Source: Magnetococcales bacterium (GTDB lineage: Bacteria > Pseudomonadota > Magnetococcia > Magnetococcales > Magnetaquicoccaceae). From it: 32,610 nt of DNA. Made by a program: the position numbers and the translations under genes. The notes beneath the pieces were generated by a model that was given only the letters and a program-made list of their open reading frames with translations, was not told the DNA's origin and ran no database searches. The stretch covers positions 1 to 32,610 of the forward strand of contig JADGAR010000041.1 in NCBI GenBank assembly GCA_015231915.1, read 5' to 3'. Below are positions 23,083 through 31,789 of this stretch, one piece after another. Each line of letters opens with the position of its first letter. The first letter of the stretch is position 1.

Positions 23083-24719
23083 ATTTCCTGGAAGCCAGAA
23101 AAATCCTCGCCACCCCCCTGGACGATCTGCCCGTCCGCCGCCTGCTGTTGGGCGGCTCCGGCATGCTGGACGGGTTGACCCTGTTCCTGCGCGCCCAGGC
23201 TGCCACCCGCCGCATCCGACTGGAGCCGGAAACGTTGCCCTTCGGCACGCTGATCCAGTCCCTGGTCACCCTGCCGACGCTGCCCGACCGTCAGGAGCTT
23301 TATTTGCTCCTGCCCTGGGACCTGATCCCGGAGTGCGACTGGCGCACCGGCAATCGCACCCTGGTGGACGAGGAGGGCCTGCTGGCCGAGGCCATGCGCC
23401 GCATGGAGCTGGTCACAAACCGCCCCGGGGCACGCATCGCCTGGCTGCCCGCCCCCATGCCACCCCTGCTGCCCAATCACGCCGCCTCGCGCTCCTTGAC
23501 CGGTGAACTGCTGAAACGGACCGCCCGCCAGGGTGCCCTGCTTCTGGATGCGCGGGATTTCTCCCTGGCCGGTTATCTGGCCAGCGGCCAGCCCATCGCC
23601 GGCAGCCGCCTGGGAACCCTGGCCGGGGAGTTGCTGGATTGGCTCTCTCTCCCCCCGGCAGGGTCCATCAAGGTGATCGTCACCGATTTGGACCACACCC
23701 TCTGGCGCGGCATCGTCGGCGAGGATGGCCCGGACGGTGTGTCGGCTGCCCCGGAGGCCGCGAGTTTTCGCCATTTTCTGTTTCAGGCGCTGCTCAAGCG
23801 GCTGAAAAGCCAGGGTCTGCTGCTGGCCGCCGTCACCCGCAACGACGAGGATCTGGCGCGCGCGCCGTTCAAGACCGGACGCATGCCATTGACTGAGGAG
23901 GATTTCGTGGCCTTCCGGGCCGGCTACGGGGCCAAATCCACCCAGATTCGCCACCTGGCCACCACCCTCAATCTCGGGCTGGACGCCTTTCTCTTCGTGG
24001 ACGACAACCCGGTGGAACTGGCGGAAGTGCGGGCCAACCTGCCACAAGTGGTCTTTCTCCAATTTCCGGGCGACGAAGAGGGTTTTCCCCATTTTCTGGA
24101 TCGGATAGCCTGGTTGGCCTCGCGGCACACCCTCACCGCCGAGGACGGGGAACGCACCGCACTCTATCACCGCATGCTGGCCGATCAACCCCCCCCGGAG
24201 TCCGGCGGCGCGCCATTGACCGCCTTTCTGCGCGGCCTGGCCATGGTCCTGACCATCCGCGAGCCGCAAGCCGGAGCGCGCACACGCGCCCACCAGCTCA
24301 TCAACAAGACCAACCAGTTCAACCTCAACGGCATCCGCTTCGGCGAAGAGGAGATGGAGGCCATCCTCGCCGCAGGGGGCAGGCTGTTCGTGGCCACCCT
24401 GGAGGACCGCAGCGGCAGCCACGGCGAAATCCTCTCCTGCCTCGTGGACACGACGGGGCGGGTGCGCTCCCTGGTCATCTCCTGCCGGGTGTTGCAACGC
24501 CGGGTGGAATACGTTTTTCTGGCATGCCTGATCGAACGGTGGCAAGGGCCACCGTTGATCCTCGATTTTCTCCCCACGGAGCGCAACGCCCCCTTGCGGC
24601 TCTTTCTGGAGGACCCGGCCTTCGTTCCGGGCGAGGAGGGGGTGCGTCTGGACCCGGCTGCCTTCCGGGAGGCCCACGCCGGGGATTGTGCCCTCTTCAC
24701 CATCCGGGAAAGCCCATGA
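23079..24719 (+). CDS. FkbH-like HAD-family protein
   Basis: This 546-residue protein has an N-terminal region (1-190) as in long FkbH-like proteins, then a HAD phosphatase-type domain. HAD motif I is VTDLDHTLWRGIVGEDG with Asp203 and Asp205; the later HAD acidic motif is FLFVDDNPVEL. The C-terminal domain contains HQLINKTNQFNLNGIRF, the FkbH signature of the GNAT-like part. Characterised FkbH proteins dephosphorylate 1,3-bisphosphoglycerate and load the glyceryl unit on an ACP. That reaction is likely here because the ACP gene is in the same operon, but relatives also serve in polysaccharide loci with other units. All catalytic Asp residues seem present. Confidence 0.89.
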   Translation: MNFLEARKILATPLDDLPVRRLLLGGSGMLDGLTLFLRAQAATRRIRLEPETLPFGTLIQSLVTLPTLPDRQELYLLLPWDLIPECDWRTGNRTLVDEEGLLAEAMRRMELVTNRPGARIAWLPAPMPPLLPNHAASRSLTGELLKRTARQGALLLDARDFSLAGYLASGQPIAGSRLGTLAGELLDWLSLPPAGSIKVIVTDLDHTLWRGIVGEDGPDGVSAAPEAASFRHFLFQALLKRLKSQGLLLAAVTRNDEDLARAPFKTGRMPLTEEDFVAFRAGYGAKSTQIRHLATTLNLGLDAFLFVDDNPVELAEVRANLPQVVFLQFPGDEEGFPHFLDRIAWLASRHTLTAEDGERTALYHRMLADQPPPESGGAPLTAFLRGLAMVLTIREPQAGARTRAHQLINKTNQFNLNGIRFGEEEMEAILAAGGRLFVATLEDRSGSHGEILSCLVDTTGRVRSLVISCRVLQRRVEYVFLACLIERWQGPPLILDFLPTERNAPLRLFLEDPAFVPGEEGVRLDPAAFREAHAGDCALFTIRESP

Positions 24720-25576
24720 CCGCCAGCGCCGAACTCCTGCCGATCCTGGACCAGGACCTGGAGGCCGCCTGCCGCTTCCTGCACGAAAACATCAACCGCA
24801 CCATCTCCCCGCAAGCCTGGCAACTCGCCTATTCCCAGCCCTGGCTGGCGGACGCCCCCAATCACGGCTTCATGCTCGTGGACCAGGGGCGCGTGGTGGG
24901 GGTGTTCATGGCCATCTACTCGGCACAGACGATACGCGGGGCGACGGAGCGTTTTTGCAATCAAAACAGTTGGGTCGTGCTGGAACCCTATCGCCATCTG
25001 GGCCTGGGGTTGTGGCGCGCCCTGCAGGCCCAGAGCGGGTATCACGTCACCATGCTGACCCCCAATCCCACCGTGGCCAAGGTCTACCAAACCCGGCGCT
25101 ACCGCCCGATCGGCGCTGCCGTGACGGTCCTGCCCGCCCCCCTGCCATGGCCGCTGGCCCGCCAGGCGCGGGTGGTGGTGGAGGAAGAGGCCCAGGCGGT
25201 ATTGCCAGCCGCAGCCGCCAGGGATCTGGTCAATCATCGGCCTTTTCCCTGGCTGACGCAATTGGCCCTCGGCGATGCGGAAAGGGGCTATTGCCTGGTG
25301 GTCGGCAAGCTGGGGCGCTGGAAACGGTTGCCCGCCCTGCGGGTGCTGCATGTCAGCGACGGGGCGATTTTTGCTTCTCTCCATCCTGCGCTGGGGCGCC
25401 ATCTTTTCCGGCGGTACGGGGTGATCACCCTGCACGTCCCGTCCCGTTGTCTTCCCACCCGGACGGGGTTCGAGATCACCGATACCCAGCCGCGCCTGTT
25501 CCTCTCCGACCGGCTGGAGGAACGCGACATCACCTGGCTTTATACCGAACTGGTGGCGCTGGACCTGCCGATGTGA
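24716..25576 (+). CDS. GNAT-family acyltransferase
   Basis: This 286-residue protein shows a GNAT-type core in its first half: the strand FMLVDQGRVVGVFMAIYS, then VVLEPYRHLGLGLWRAL containing the R-x-x-G-x-G acyl-CoA/pantetheine loop, and LTPNPTVAKVYQTRRYRP. The second half (about 140-286) is a less recognisable domain with LRVLHVSDGAIFASL. It probably moves the acyl unit built by the ACP, MaoC-SDR and FkbH proteins to an amine or hydroxyl on a sugar. The start overlaps the FkbH stop by ATGA. The 3' end overlaps the convergent deacetylase gene by 37 bases. Confidence 0.8.
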   Translation: MTASAELLPILDQDLEAACRFLHENINRTISPQAWQLAYSQPWLADAPNHGFMLVDQGRVVGVFMAIYSAQTIRGATERFCNQNSWVVLEPYRHLGLGLWRALQAQSGYHVTMLTPNPTVAKVYQTRRYRPIGAAVTVLPAPLPWPLARQARVVVEEEAQAVLPAAAARDLVNHRPFPWLTQLALGDAERGYCLVVGKLGRWKRLPALRVLHVSDGAIFASLHPALGRHLFRRYGVITLHVPSRCLPTRTGFEITDTQPRLFLSDRLEERDITWLYTELVALDLPM

Positions 25577-26523
25577 GGCGGCAATTCCATGGGCGTTGTG
25601 CAGCGACCGCCCAACTCCGTGGTGAAAAATGCCAGATACCCCCGCAGCCTTTGCAAAAATCCCCGCAACTCGGCCTGGTCCCGCACGTAGGGGGTGTGTC
25701 CCGGACAAAGCGTGGGCGAGTGAAAACTGATTGAAAAAAGCCCCGTGCCCCGCGCGAGCAGTGCCCTGGTCAGCCGCTTCATTTCCTCCAGCGTCGCCCC
25801 CTCTGGCGAGAGGCGGATGCGGTTGAGCAACCCGCCACGGGCCAGCAGACCCGGCAGCCGCAAGGCGACAGCCAGGGGATGACGGCTGGCGCGAAACCGC
25901 GCATGGGCGCTTCGTCCGGCAAGCAGACCGTAATAGCCCCCGGTGGTGGGCAGGGTGAGCAGGCCCCCCGCCAGGGAAGGTTGGGTGTCGTGATGGGAAA
26001 AATCCGGTCCTCCCTCCGGGGAGAGGTCGAAGGGGGGAGAGGGGCTGAGATCGAACCGGTAGCCCAACTCCGTGAGGATGGCATGGGTGTTGGGACCGAT
26101 GCCGTAACGGCCCGCCTTGTAGATGACGGGTCGTTGGCCCAGGGCGCTTTCGATGGCCAGGGTCAGGGTGAGCAGCTTGGCGCGCTCCAGCGCAGGGGGA
26201 AGATTGCCGGGAAAGGAGAGACGGGGGGAGAGTTCCTCGTCCCAGGGCGGGGTGTTCCAGGGGTGGAGATGGGCGCCCGCCACGGCGCGCCCCGCTGCGA
26301 GAAAAGGACGCAAGGGGGCGATGCCCGCCTCCCGGGAGACCACCGCATGGCTCATCACGTAGACCGGTTTGGCGCCGAAGGGTTCGCACACCTCCTGACC
26401 CAGGCCGATGCCGGCCATGGCGGCAACCGAGACCGCCTCGCGCCTCACCGGCAGGTTCCAGTCGAACTCCTCCTCGGTATCCACCACCACCATCAGCAAA
26501 GGCGGGTCAGGGGCAGGCGGCAT
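25540..26523 (-). CDS. Polysaccharide deacetylase (NodB-fold) family protein
   Basis: This 327-residue protein shows the catalytic start LLMVVVDTEEEFDWN (Asp15 as likely base/metal residue), the His-pair region AGAHLHPWNTPPWDEE, and downstream HHDTQPS and SISFHSPTLCPGHTPYVR, typical of the WbmS/WalW-like branch found in O-antigen loci. It probably removes N-acetyl groups from a sugar precursor or glycan. No signal peptide is visible, so it may act in the cytoplasm. The ATG at 26523 is inside the preceding hydrolase gene (17-base overlap); an ATG at 26493 is possible but would leave only a few residues before the catalytic Asp. It converges on the GNAT gene. Confidence 0.86.
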   Translation of the reverse strand: MPPAPDPPLLMVVVDTEEEFDWNLPVRREAVSVAAMAGIGLGQEVCEPFGAKPVYVMSHAVVSREAGIAPLRPFLAAGRAVAGAHLHPWNTPPWDEELSPRLSFPGNLPPALERAKLLTLTLAIESALGQRPVIYKAGRYGIGPNTHAILTELGYRFDLSPSPPFDLSPEGGPDFSHHDTQPSLAGGLLTLPTTGGYYGLLAGRSAHARFRASRHPLAVALRLPGLLARGGLLNRIRLSPEGATLEEMKRLTRALLARGTGLFSISFHSPTLCPGHTPYVRDQAELRGFLQRLRGYLAFFTTELGGRCTTPMELPPHIGRSSATSSV

Positions 26524-27478
26524 CGGGGGCGCGGTCCAGGACAATGGAGAAAAACAGCTCCGCCTCGGCCTGGGAGCCATCCCCCTCGTGCAGGATGCCG
26601 GGATGGACGCGCAAGCCGTACCAGGCGCGCTTGCGATGGTAGACCTCCAGCAGTCGGTAGGCGTGCCCGGAGAATTCGTTGACCGGGTCGTAGAGATTCT
26701 GGATCAGAAACAAAGGGGGCAAGGTTTCCCGTTCCGCCGCCAGGCCCAGGAGATCCGGGAGGGAATCGGTGGATGCGCCTTGCAGGAAGCCGTAAGGGTT
26801 GTTGCGGTTGTCGCTGCCGTAATCGGCGATCTTGGCGGCGAGATCCACTTGCGGGGCCATGGCATAGATGGCGCGGCACCCCAGGGAGATGCCATGCCAG
26901 AGTGCGCCGAACCCCCCCATGGAACTGCCCATGCAAAAGAGCGGGACCGCAGGGTCGGGGTGGTGTTCCCGGATCAGCGCCTGAATCATCTCCGCCACGA
27001 AGCCGTTGCCCTTTTCCCCCCAGAACCAGCTGCCCTGGCGTTTCCAGCCGAAGGTGTCCCACGGGGCGAGCAGATCGAAATGCTCGAAGGGTTGCAGCGG
27101 CCCGGTGTGAAACCAGGAGTTGAAGCCATGAAAAAACACCACCAGCCCCTTGGACTCCTTGCGCGCCGGGATGCGGGCGTAGCGGATCAGGCGCTCGCCG
27201 TGATGAAAGACCAAAGGATAGATCCGGTCGATGTTGGAGGCGTCGTGCAGGGAGAGGGCCGCATCCTCCCTGGCGCGGCGCAGGTTTTTTTGTTGGGCGC
27301 GGTCTTCCTGGCTTTTGCGCGGGAAATAATTTTTCGTGTTGCAGTTGGCCAGGGGGACCACATCGGCGGGGGTGCGCAGGGCATTCATCAGGGAGACGCG
27401 CAGGGCCTCCCGCCAGCCCATGGCGTCGGCGCGGGTGGCAAGGAGGCGCCATTTTTCCGGGATGGCGCGCCAGTTCAT
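26507..27478 (-). CDS. Alpha/beta hydrolase
   Basis: This 323-residue protein has an alpha/beta-hydrolase core: oxyanion strand GLVVFFHGFNSWFHTG, nucleophile elbow MGSSMGGFGALWHG with Ser186, a likely acid residue in LYDPVNEFSGH, and His in VHPGILHEGDGS. The nucleophile GSSMGG suits esterases and acyl-transfer enzymes. The first 80 residues form an uncharacterised, basic leader without a signal peptide. It is coupled to the carbamoyltransferase by ATGA and to the deacetylase by overlap. Its substrate may be the same glycan or its acyl donor; this is inference from position. Confidence 0.85.
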   Translation of the reverse strand: MNWRAIPEKWRLLATRADAMGWREALRVSLMNALRTPADVVPLANCNTKNYFPRKSQEDRAQQKNLRRAREDAALSLHDASNIDRIYPLVFHHGERLIRYARIPARKESKGLVVFFHGFNSWFHTGPLQPFEHFDLLAPWDTFGWKRQGSWFWGEKGNGFVAEMIQALIREHHPDPAVPLFCMGSSMGGFGALWHGISLGCRAIYAMAPQVDLAAKIADYGSDNRNNPYGFLQGASTDSLPDLLGLAAERETLPPLFLIQNLYDPVNEFSGHAYRLLEVYHRKRAWYGLRVHPGILHEGDGSQAEAELFFSIVLDRAPDAACP

Positions 27479-29103
27479 GACTTGTAGCCCAGCAGATTGC
27501 CGATGCACAACAGGTCCATGTCCGCCTTCAGGAAGGTCTGCACCGCCTCTTCCGGGGCCTCGACGATGGGATCGCCCTGATCGTTGAAGCTGGTGTTCAA
27601 CAAGACCGGCACACCGGTCAACTCGCCGAAACGGCGGATCAGCCGGGCATAGGGACGCTCATCGCTCGCGCGCAGGACCTGCAGCCGGGCCGTGCCATCC
27701 ACGTGGACGACAGCGGGGCATGCCTCCCTGGCCGACGGACGGGCAGGGGTGGTGAAGGTCATGAAGTCCAGGTCCGCCACCTCCGGGGGATAGTCGAAAT
27801 AGGTTGGGGCATCCCCGGCCAGGGCCACCGGGGCGAAGGGGCGGAACCACTCCCGATGCTTGACCCGGGCGTTGATGATATCTTTCATGGCCGCCTGGCG
27901 GGGGTCGGCCAGGATGCTGCGATTGCCCAGGGCGCGGGCGCCCATCTCCGAGCGTCCGTGAAACCAGCCGACGATCTTGCCCTCGGCCAGGGCACGCGCC
28001 GCAGTCTCGATGACATCGTCCCCCTTGACGACCCGCAGGCCGGCGCGCCGCATGGCGGCCTCGCCCACCTTGTCGGCGAAGGTCTGGCCGTGAAAGACCG
28101 AATCGAGCTTGAAGAACCGTTCCTCCCCCAGGACCTGATGGACGTAATAGAGGGCCGCCCCCAGACCGATGCCGCGATCCGAGGCCATGGGCAGGGGAAA
28201 GATTTTGCGAAACCCTTGCTCCAGGAGTTTGCCGTTGAGGGAGGAGTTCATGGTCACACCCCCCCCCAGGACCAGATCGGCCTCGCCGGTGCGTTCCCTG
28301 GCAATGGCGCACAGACGGCCCGCCACGGTCTCCAGGGTCTTTTGGATGCTGGCGGCCAGATTCATGTGGTCGCGGGTGATGGGTTCCGGATCGATGCGGC
28401 GGGGCAACTGCTCGTCGAGGAAGTCGTTGTTGAGCAGCATGGCGTTCAGGTAGCCCCCCTCCACCGCCAGCCGGGAGGCCTGGGTGCGCAGCGCCTCGCC
28501 CAGGCGCATCTGGCCGTTGGGGAGGATCTCGATCTGCTCCATGTAGCGTTCGAAGAGGGTGGGTTCCCCATAGGGGGCCAGGCCTTGCGTCTTGCCTTCG
28601 GCCCCGTAGCCTCCCAGGCCCAGGTGATAGGTGGCGCGGGTGTATTCCAGGCCGATGCTGTCCTGATCGCTCAACCGCTCCAGCACATCGATGGAGCGTC
28701 CGCGTCCGTGGGCCAGGATGCCGCAGGCGCCGTCGCCGAAGCCGTCCAGGGTGACGATGGCGGCTGACTCCAGTCCGGATGCGAAGAAGGCCCCGGCGGC
28801 GTGGCAGAGGTGGTGGTCCAGGTCGATGTACTTCTTGCCGCGTCCGAGCCGCTCTTTGATCCACTCCCGGCAGGGGAAGGGGTCGGTGTGACCGAAGACC
28901 ACCACGTCGATGTGGCGCAAGGCGATCTCCAGGGTGTCGCAGCAGTGACGGATGGGTGCCAGCAGGTCGTCCTCCTTGCGGATGACGTGGTGTTTGCGCC
29001 GGGAGAGACGTTCGGCCTCGAACATGGCCACCCGTTTCTTCTTGAGGTCGATGATGGCGCAGTTGTAGTCGTGCATGAAACCGCCGATTCCCAGTACGAC
29101 CAT
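27475..29103 (-). CDS. Carbamoyltransferase (NodU/CmcH family)
   Basis: This 542-residue enzyme resembles the NodU/TobZ/CmcH carbamoyltransferases, which transfer a carbamoyl group from carbamoyl phosphate to a hydroxyl group via carbamoyl-AMP. The start MVVLGIGGFMHDYNCAIIDL has the family His. DHHLCHAAGAFFASG, TLDGFGDGACG and GLEYTRATYHLG follow in the HypF-like Kae1 domain, and NRSILADPR and WFRPFAPVAL belong to the C-terminal domain, which ends in VLLNTSFNDQGDPIVE. All conserved blocks are present. AAGGA about nine bases upstream of the ATG is a good ribosome site. In this locus it would carbamoylate a sugar of the surface glycan. Confidence 0.94.
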   Translation of the reverse strand: MVVLGIGGFMHDYNCAIIDLKKKRVAMFEAERLSRRKHHVIRKEDDLLAPIRHCCDTLEIALRHIDVVVFGHTDPFPCREWIKERLGRGKKYIDLDHHLCHAAGAFFASGLESAAIVTLDGFGDGACGILAHGRGRSIDVLERLSDQDSIGLEYTRATYHLGLGGYGAEGKTQGLAPYGEPTLFERYMEQIEILPNGQMRLGEALRTQASRLAVEGGYLNAMLLNNDFLDEQLPRRIDPEPITRDHMNLAASIQKTLETVAGRLCAIARERTGEADLVLGGGVTMNSSLNGKLLEQGFRKIFPLPMASDRGIGLGAALYYVHQVLGEERFFKLDSVFHGQTFADKVGEAAMRRAGLRVVKGDDVIETAARALAEGKIVGWFHGRSEMGARALGNRSILADPRQAAMKDIINARVKHREWFRPFAPVALAGDAPTYFDYPPEVADLDFMTFTTPARPSAREACPAVVHVDGTARLQVLRASDERPYARLIRRFGELTGVPVLLNTSFNDQGDPIVEAPEEAVQTFLKADMDLLCIGNLLGYKS

Positions 29104-29178
29104 GTATCTTTGTCCTTTGTCGAGGGTGGAACGAAAACACCGGGGCAGGGTGCAGGATTTCCCCGGAGTGCCGGAAAG

Positions 29179-30342
29179 TCAAGGAGAAAACCGGGGCGCG
29201 AAGATGTCGGGTTTGCCCGCCACGAAGCGTTGGGTGTAGAGCGCTTTGAAGCGGGGGGCGATATGCCACTGGTCGTAGTAGTGTTCGGGCGTCCAGCGGT
29301 CGTCCGGATTGTCGTCGTGCAGGCCGGCGCCATGGGCAGCCAGATAATCCCGCAAGTCGGCCAGATAGCGCAGTTCGTAGTCCGGGCGGATCAGAGGGGC
29401 GCCGTCGAGGTTGGGACGTTGCTTTACCAGGACGAATTCCAGGCGCAGCCCGTGTTCTTTGGCCAGGCGCAGCATGGCCGGAAGCAACGAGTGAGGGAGT
29501 TGTTCGGCAAAGGTGGGAGGAGCGGGTCTGGTTTGGGCATCCGTTGCCGGGCGGGGGGCGGGTCTGGGGCGGAAGCCGTTGGCATTGAAGAGCGTCTCCT
29601 TGATCTCCCGCTTGAACTCCTGGCGGCTTGCGAAGAGCGCGTACTCCTCTTCCGGGGTCACGGGCGGGGAGCCGAATTTCTTGCGCCACATCATGCCGGG
29701 AAAATCGGGCAGGGCAGGGAGCAGGGCCAGGGAATCCAGGCTCCAGTCCAGGTCGTTGCGCTTGAGCTGGATGGGATAAAGATCATAAAAAAACGTTTCC
29801 AACCGGTCGATGAAGGGGCGATGGAAGGCCAGCACCCGTTGGAGTTCCGGTTCGTCGTCCACCGAGGCCTTGGCCAGCAGGGCGCGCTCTTCCGGGGTGG
29901 AGACCGAGCGGTAGGGGGTGGTCAGTTCGTCGTCCCGGAAGAAGAGGAAGGTGGCACGGGGCCGGTGCCCGGAGGCGATGAGATCGTTTTTGAGCCAGAG
30001 ATACCAGTGGGCCGAGAAGACGCCCCCCATGGACAGAAGCATGCCGGTTGCGCCTGGCAGGGTGTTCAGGGTCGGCAGGTCGATGCGGGAGAAGAGCATG
30101 GAGTTGCCGATGAAGACGAAAGTGGGCTTTTTTTGCGCCAGTTCCTGGCGATTGGCGGGGTTGAAGGGGATGGTGGGGGAAAACCGACCCGGCAGGGCAG
30201 GGAGCAGGAGCATGCATGCCAAGAGGAGCAGGACCGTTGTTTTGCCAGCAAGCCAGGGGACGGCAGCGCTTTCCGTGGCTGGGTGACTTTGATAGACTCC
30301 TTGCGGACCTGGGGACGGATTTGGCGCGGATGGTTCGCTCAT
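29179..30342 (-). CDS. Membrane-anchored SGNH-hydrolase-like protein, MBOAT partner
   Basis: This 387-residue protein has a short cytoplasmic start, a membrane helix (about residues 34-51) and a periplasmic domain. VFIGNSMLFSRID gives the SGNH nucleophile region (Ser81), and YYDQWHIAP near the C-terminus gives the Asp-x-x-His pair. Such proteins often work with MBOAT acyltransferases (as AlgX/AlgJ with AlgI, or PatB with PatA), and the divergent neighbour is an MBOAT gene. It probably places an acyl group on the glycan in the periplasm. Its start codon overlaps that of the MBOAT gene head-to-head, and no strong ribosome site is seen upstream (only GAAA). Confidence 0.82.
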   Translation of the reverse strand: MSEPSAPNPSPGPQGVYQSHPATESAAVPWLAGKTTVLLLLACMLLLPALPGRFSPTIPFNPANRQELAQKKPTFVFIGNSMLFSRIDLPTLNTLPGATGMLLSMGGVFSAHWYLWLKNDLIASGHRPRATFLFFRDDELTTPYRSVSTPEERALLAKASVDDEPELQRVLAFHRPFIDRLETFFYDLYPIQLKRNDLDWSLDSLALLPALPDFPGMMWRKKFGSPPVTPEEEYALFASRQEFKREIKETLFNANGFRPRPAPRPATDAQTRPAPPTFAEQLPHSLLPAMLRLAKEHGLRLEFVLVKQRPNLDGAPLIRPDYELRYLADLRDYLAAHGAGLHDDNPDDRWTPEHYYDQWHIAPRFKALYTQRFVAGKPDIFAPRFSP

Positions 30343-31753
30343 GATATTTCATTCGATCGATTTTCTGGTGTTTTTGCTGGCCGTCCTGACGATCTACTGG
30401 CGGCTGCCCCATCGCCCTCAGCAATATTTTTTATTGGTGGCGAGCGGTTTTTTTTACGGGTATGTCCACCCGTGGTTTCTGTATCCATTGCTGGCGACCG
30501 CCAGCATCGATTTTCTGGTGGCGCGGGCCATGGAGCGGCATCCCGGTCTGCGTTGGCGTCTGTTGCTGGTGAGTCTGACGGCCAATCTGGGTCTGTTGGC
30601 CATTTTCAAGTATTTCGGCTTTTTTGTCGAGAACGTGGCTGCGCTGTTCGCCTGGTTCGGATGGGTCCCGCCGCGTTTGGTGCTGGAGATCGTGTTGCCG
30701 GTCGGGATCTCTTTTTACACGTTCCAGTCGATCAGTTACACCACGGATGTTTATCGGGGGAAGATCCGGGCCTGTCACGACTTTGTTGAATTCGGCATTT
30801 ATGTGAGCTTTTTTGCCCAGTTGGTGGCTGGTCCCATCGGTCGCGGGGGTGACATTCTGCCCCAGGTGCGCCGGGAAAAGCGTGTGGATTTCGCTGCCGT
30901 TCGTTCCGGGATCGTGTTGATGGTCTGGGGGTTTTTCGAGAAACTGGTGATCGCCGACAATGCCGCATTGATCGTCAACAACGTTTTTTTATTGGAGAAT
31001 CCGCCTTTTGCGGTGTTGTGGGCCGGGGTGTTCGCCTTTACCGTGCAGATTCTGGCCGATTTTTCCGGTTACACCGACATTGCCCGCGGGGTGGCACGTC
31101 TGTTCGGTTATGAATTGAGTCGCAATTTCAATCATCCCTATCTGGCCACCTCCCCGGGGGAGTTCTGGAAGCGTTGGCACATGTCGTTGTCCGGTTGGAT
31201 CCGGGATTATCTATACATTCCGCTGGGCGGTTCCCGTGTGGGTCCTGTCCGCTATCTTTTCAATATTCTGGTGACTTTTTTCCTGTGCGGCCTGTGGCAT
31301 GGCGCGAGTTGGAATTTCGTGTTGTGGGGCTTGTTTCACGGGGGTTTGATCGCGCTGTATCGTGCGGCTGGCGCCGTGGGTTTCCTGGTTGCCCTGGGCC
31401 GGGTTCCCGGAGTGGTCGTGCTGCAATGGCTGCTGATGTTCGCCCTGACCCAGCTGGGCTGGCTGATCTTCCGCGAGACCGACCTGACCCATCTGCTGCA
31501 TTATCTGACCCTCTCCCCCTTCGCCGACACCGCGCGGGAGCGTCAGTACGCCATGTTTCTGTTCACCAAGGCCTTTTTCTACTCGCTGTTTTTGTGGCTG
31601 CACGCCGTTGTGGACCTTTATGTGCTTTCCCGTCTGGCCTCCTCTCCCCGAATGCGCTTCTGGTCGGAAACGGTTCTGGTCACCTGCCTGTTTCTGGGGA
31701 TTTTGAACATGCGGGCATTTCAGCGGGTGGATTTTATTTATTTTCAGTTTTGA
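30341..31753 (+). CDS. MBOAT O-acyltransferase (AlgI/DltB-like)
   Basis: This 470-residue polytopic protein begins MIFHSIDFLVFLLAVLTIYW, the usual start of AlgI-type MBOAT proteins. The catalytic region has WKRWHMSLSGWIRDYLYIPL with His280 and CGLWHGASWNFVLWGLFHG with His320. These enzymes pass an acyl group across the inner membrane for attachment to a polysaccharide or peptidoglycan. Length and topology are normal. It is transcribed away from the SGNH partner gene with a two-base overlap of start codons. A stretch at 31228-31282 is duplicated in inverted orientation at the right edge of the window. GGATGG about eight bases upstream may be the ribosome site. Confidence 0.95.
   Translation: MIFHSIDFLVFLLAVLTIYWRLPHRPQQYFLLVASGFFYGYVHPWFLYPLLATASIDFLVARAMERHPGLRWRLLLVSLTANLGLLAIFKYFGFFVENVAALFAWFGWVPPRLVLEIVLPVGISFYTFQSISYTTDVYRGKIRACHDFVEFGIYVSFFAQLVAGPIGRGGDILPQVRREKRVDFAAVRSGIVLMVWGFFEKLVIADNAALIVNNVFLLENPPFAVLWAGVFAFTVQILADFSGYTDIARGVARLFGYELSRNFNHPYLATSPGEFWKRWHMSLSGWIRDYLYIPLGGSRVGPVRYLFNILVTFFLCGLWHGASWNFVLWGLFHGGLIALYRAAGAVGFLVALGRVPGVVVLQWLLMFALTQLGWLIFRETDLTHLLHYLTLSPFADTARERQYAMFLFTKAFFYSLFLWLHAVVDLYVLSRLASSPRMRFWSETVLVTCLFLGILNMRAFQRVDFIYFQF
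31228..31282 (+). repeat. 55-bp exact inverted repeat, MBOAT copy
   Basis: This segment encodes GSRVGPVRYLFNILVTFF of the MBOAT protein. Its exact reverse complement occupies 32556-32610, the very end of the window, with 55 of 55 bases identical. The match stops at 31282, the end of the codon for Phe314, and may continue past the window's right edge. The spacer between the copies is 1273 bases. Confidence 0.95.
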
Positions 31754-31783
31754 TTGACTCCATGCTTGACGACTCCTTAATAT
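31754..31783 (+). promoter_or_regulatory. Likely promoter of the DUF4160-DUF2442 pair
   Basis: TTGACT at 31754-31759 and TAATAT at 31778-31783 are separated by 18 bases. The element starts at the first base after the MBOAT stop codon, in a clearly AT-rich stretch, and ends seven bases before the ATG of the broken DUF4160 gene. No terminator for the MBOAT gene is seen before it. Confidence 0.5.
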
Positions 31784-31789
31784 AGATTC

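Noticed and set aside
22797-26389. Long minus-strand frames (626 and 734 residues) opposite FkbH and GNAT
   Set aside because: Both are shadows of genes with intact catalytic motifs and ATGA coupling on the plus strand.
28801-30789. 662-residue plus-strand frame opposite the carbamoyltransferase and SGNH genes
   Set aside because: It runs through two minus-strand genes with clear motifs and into the MBOAT gene in the wrong frame.
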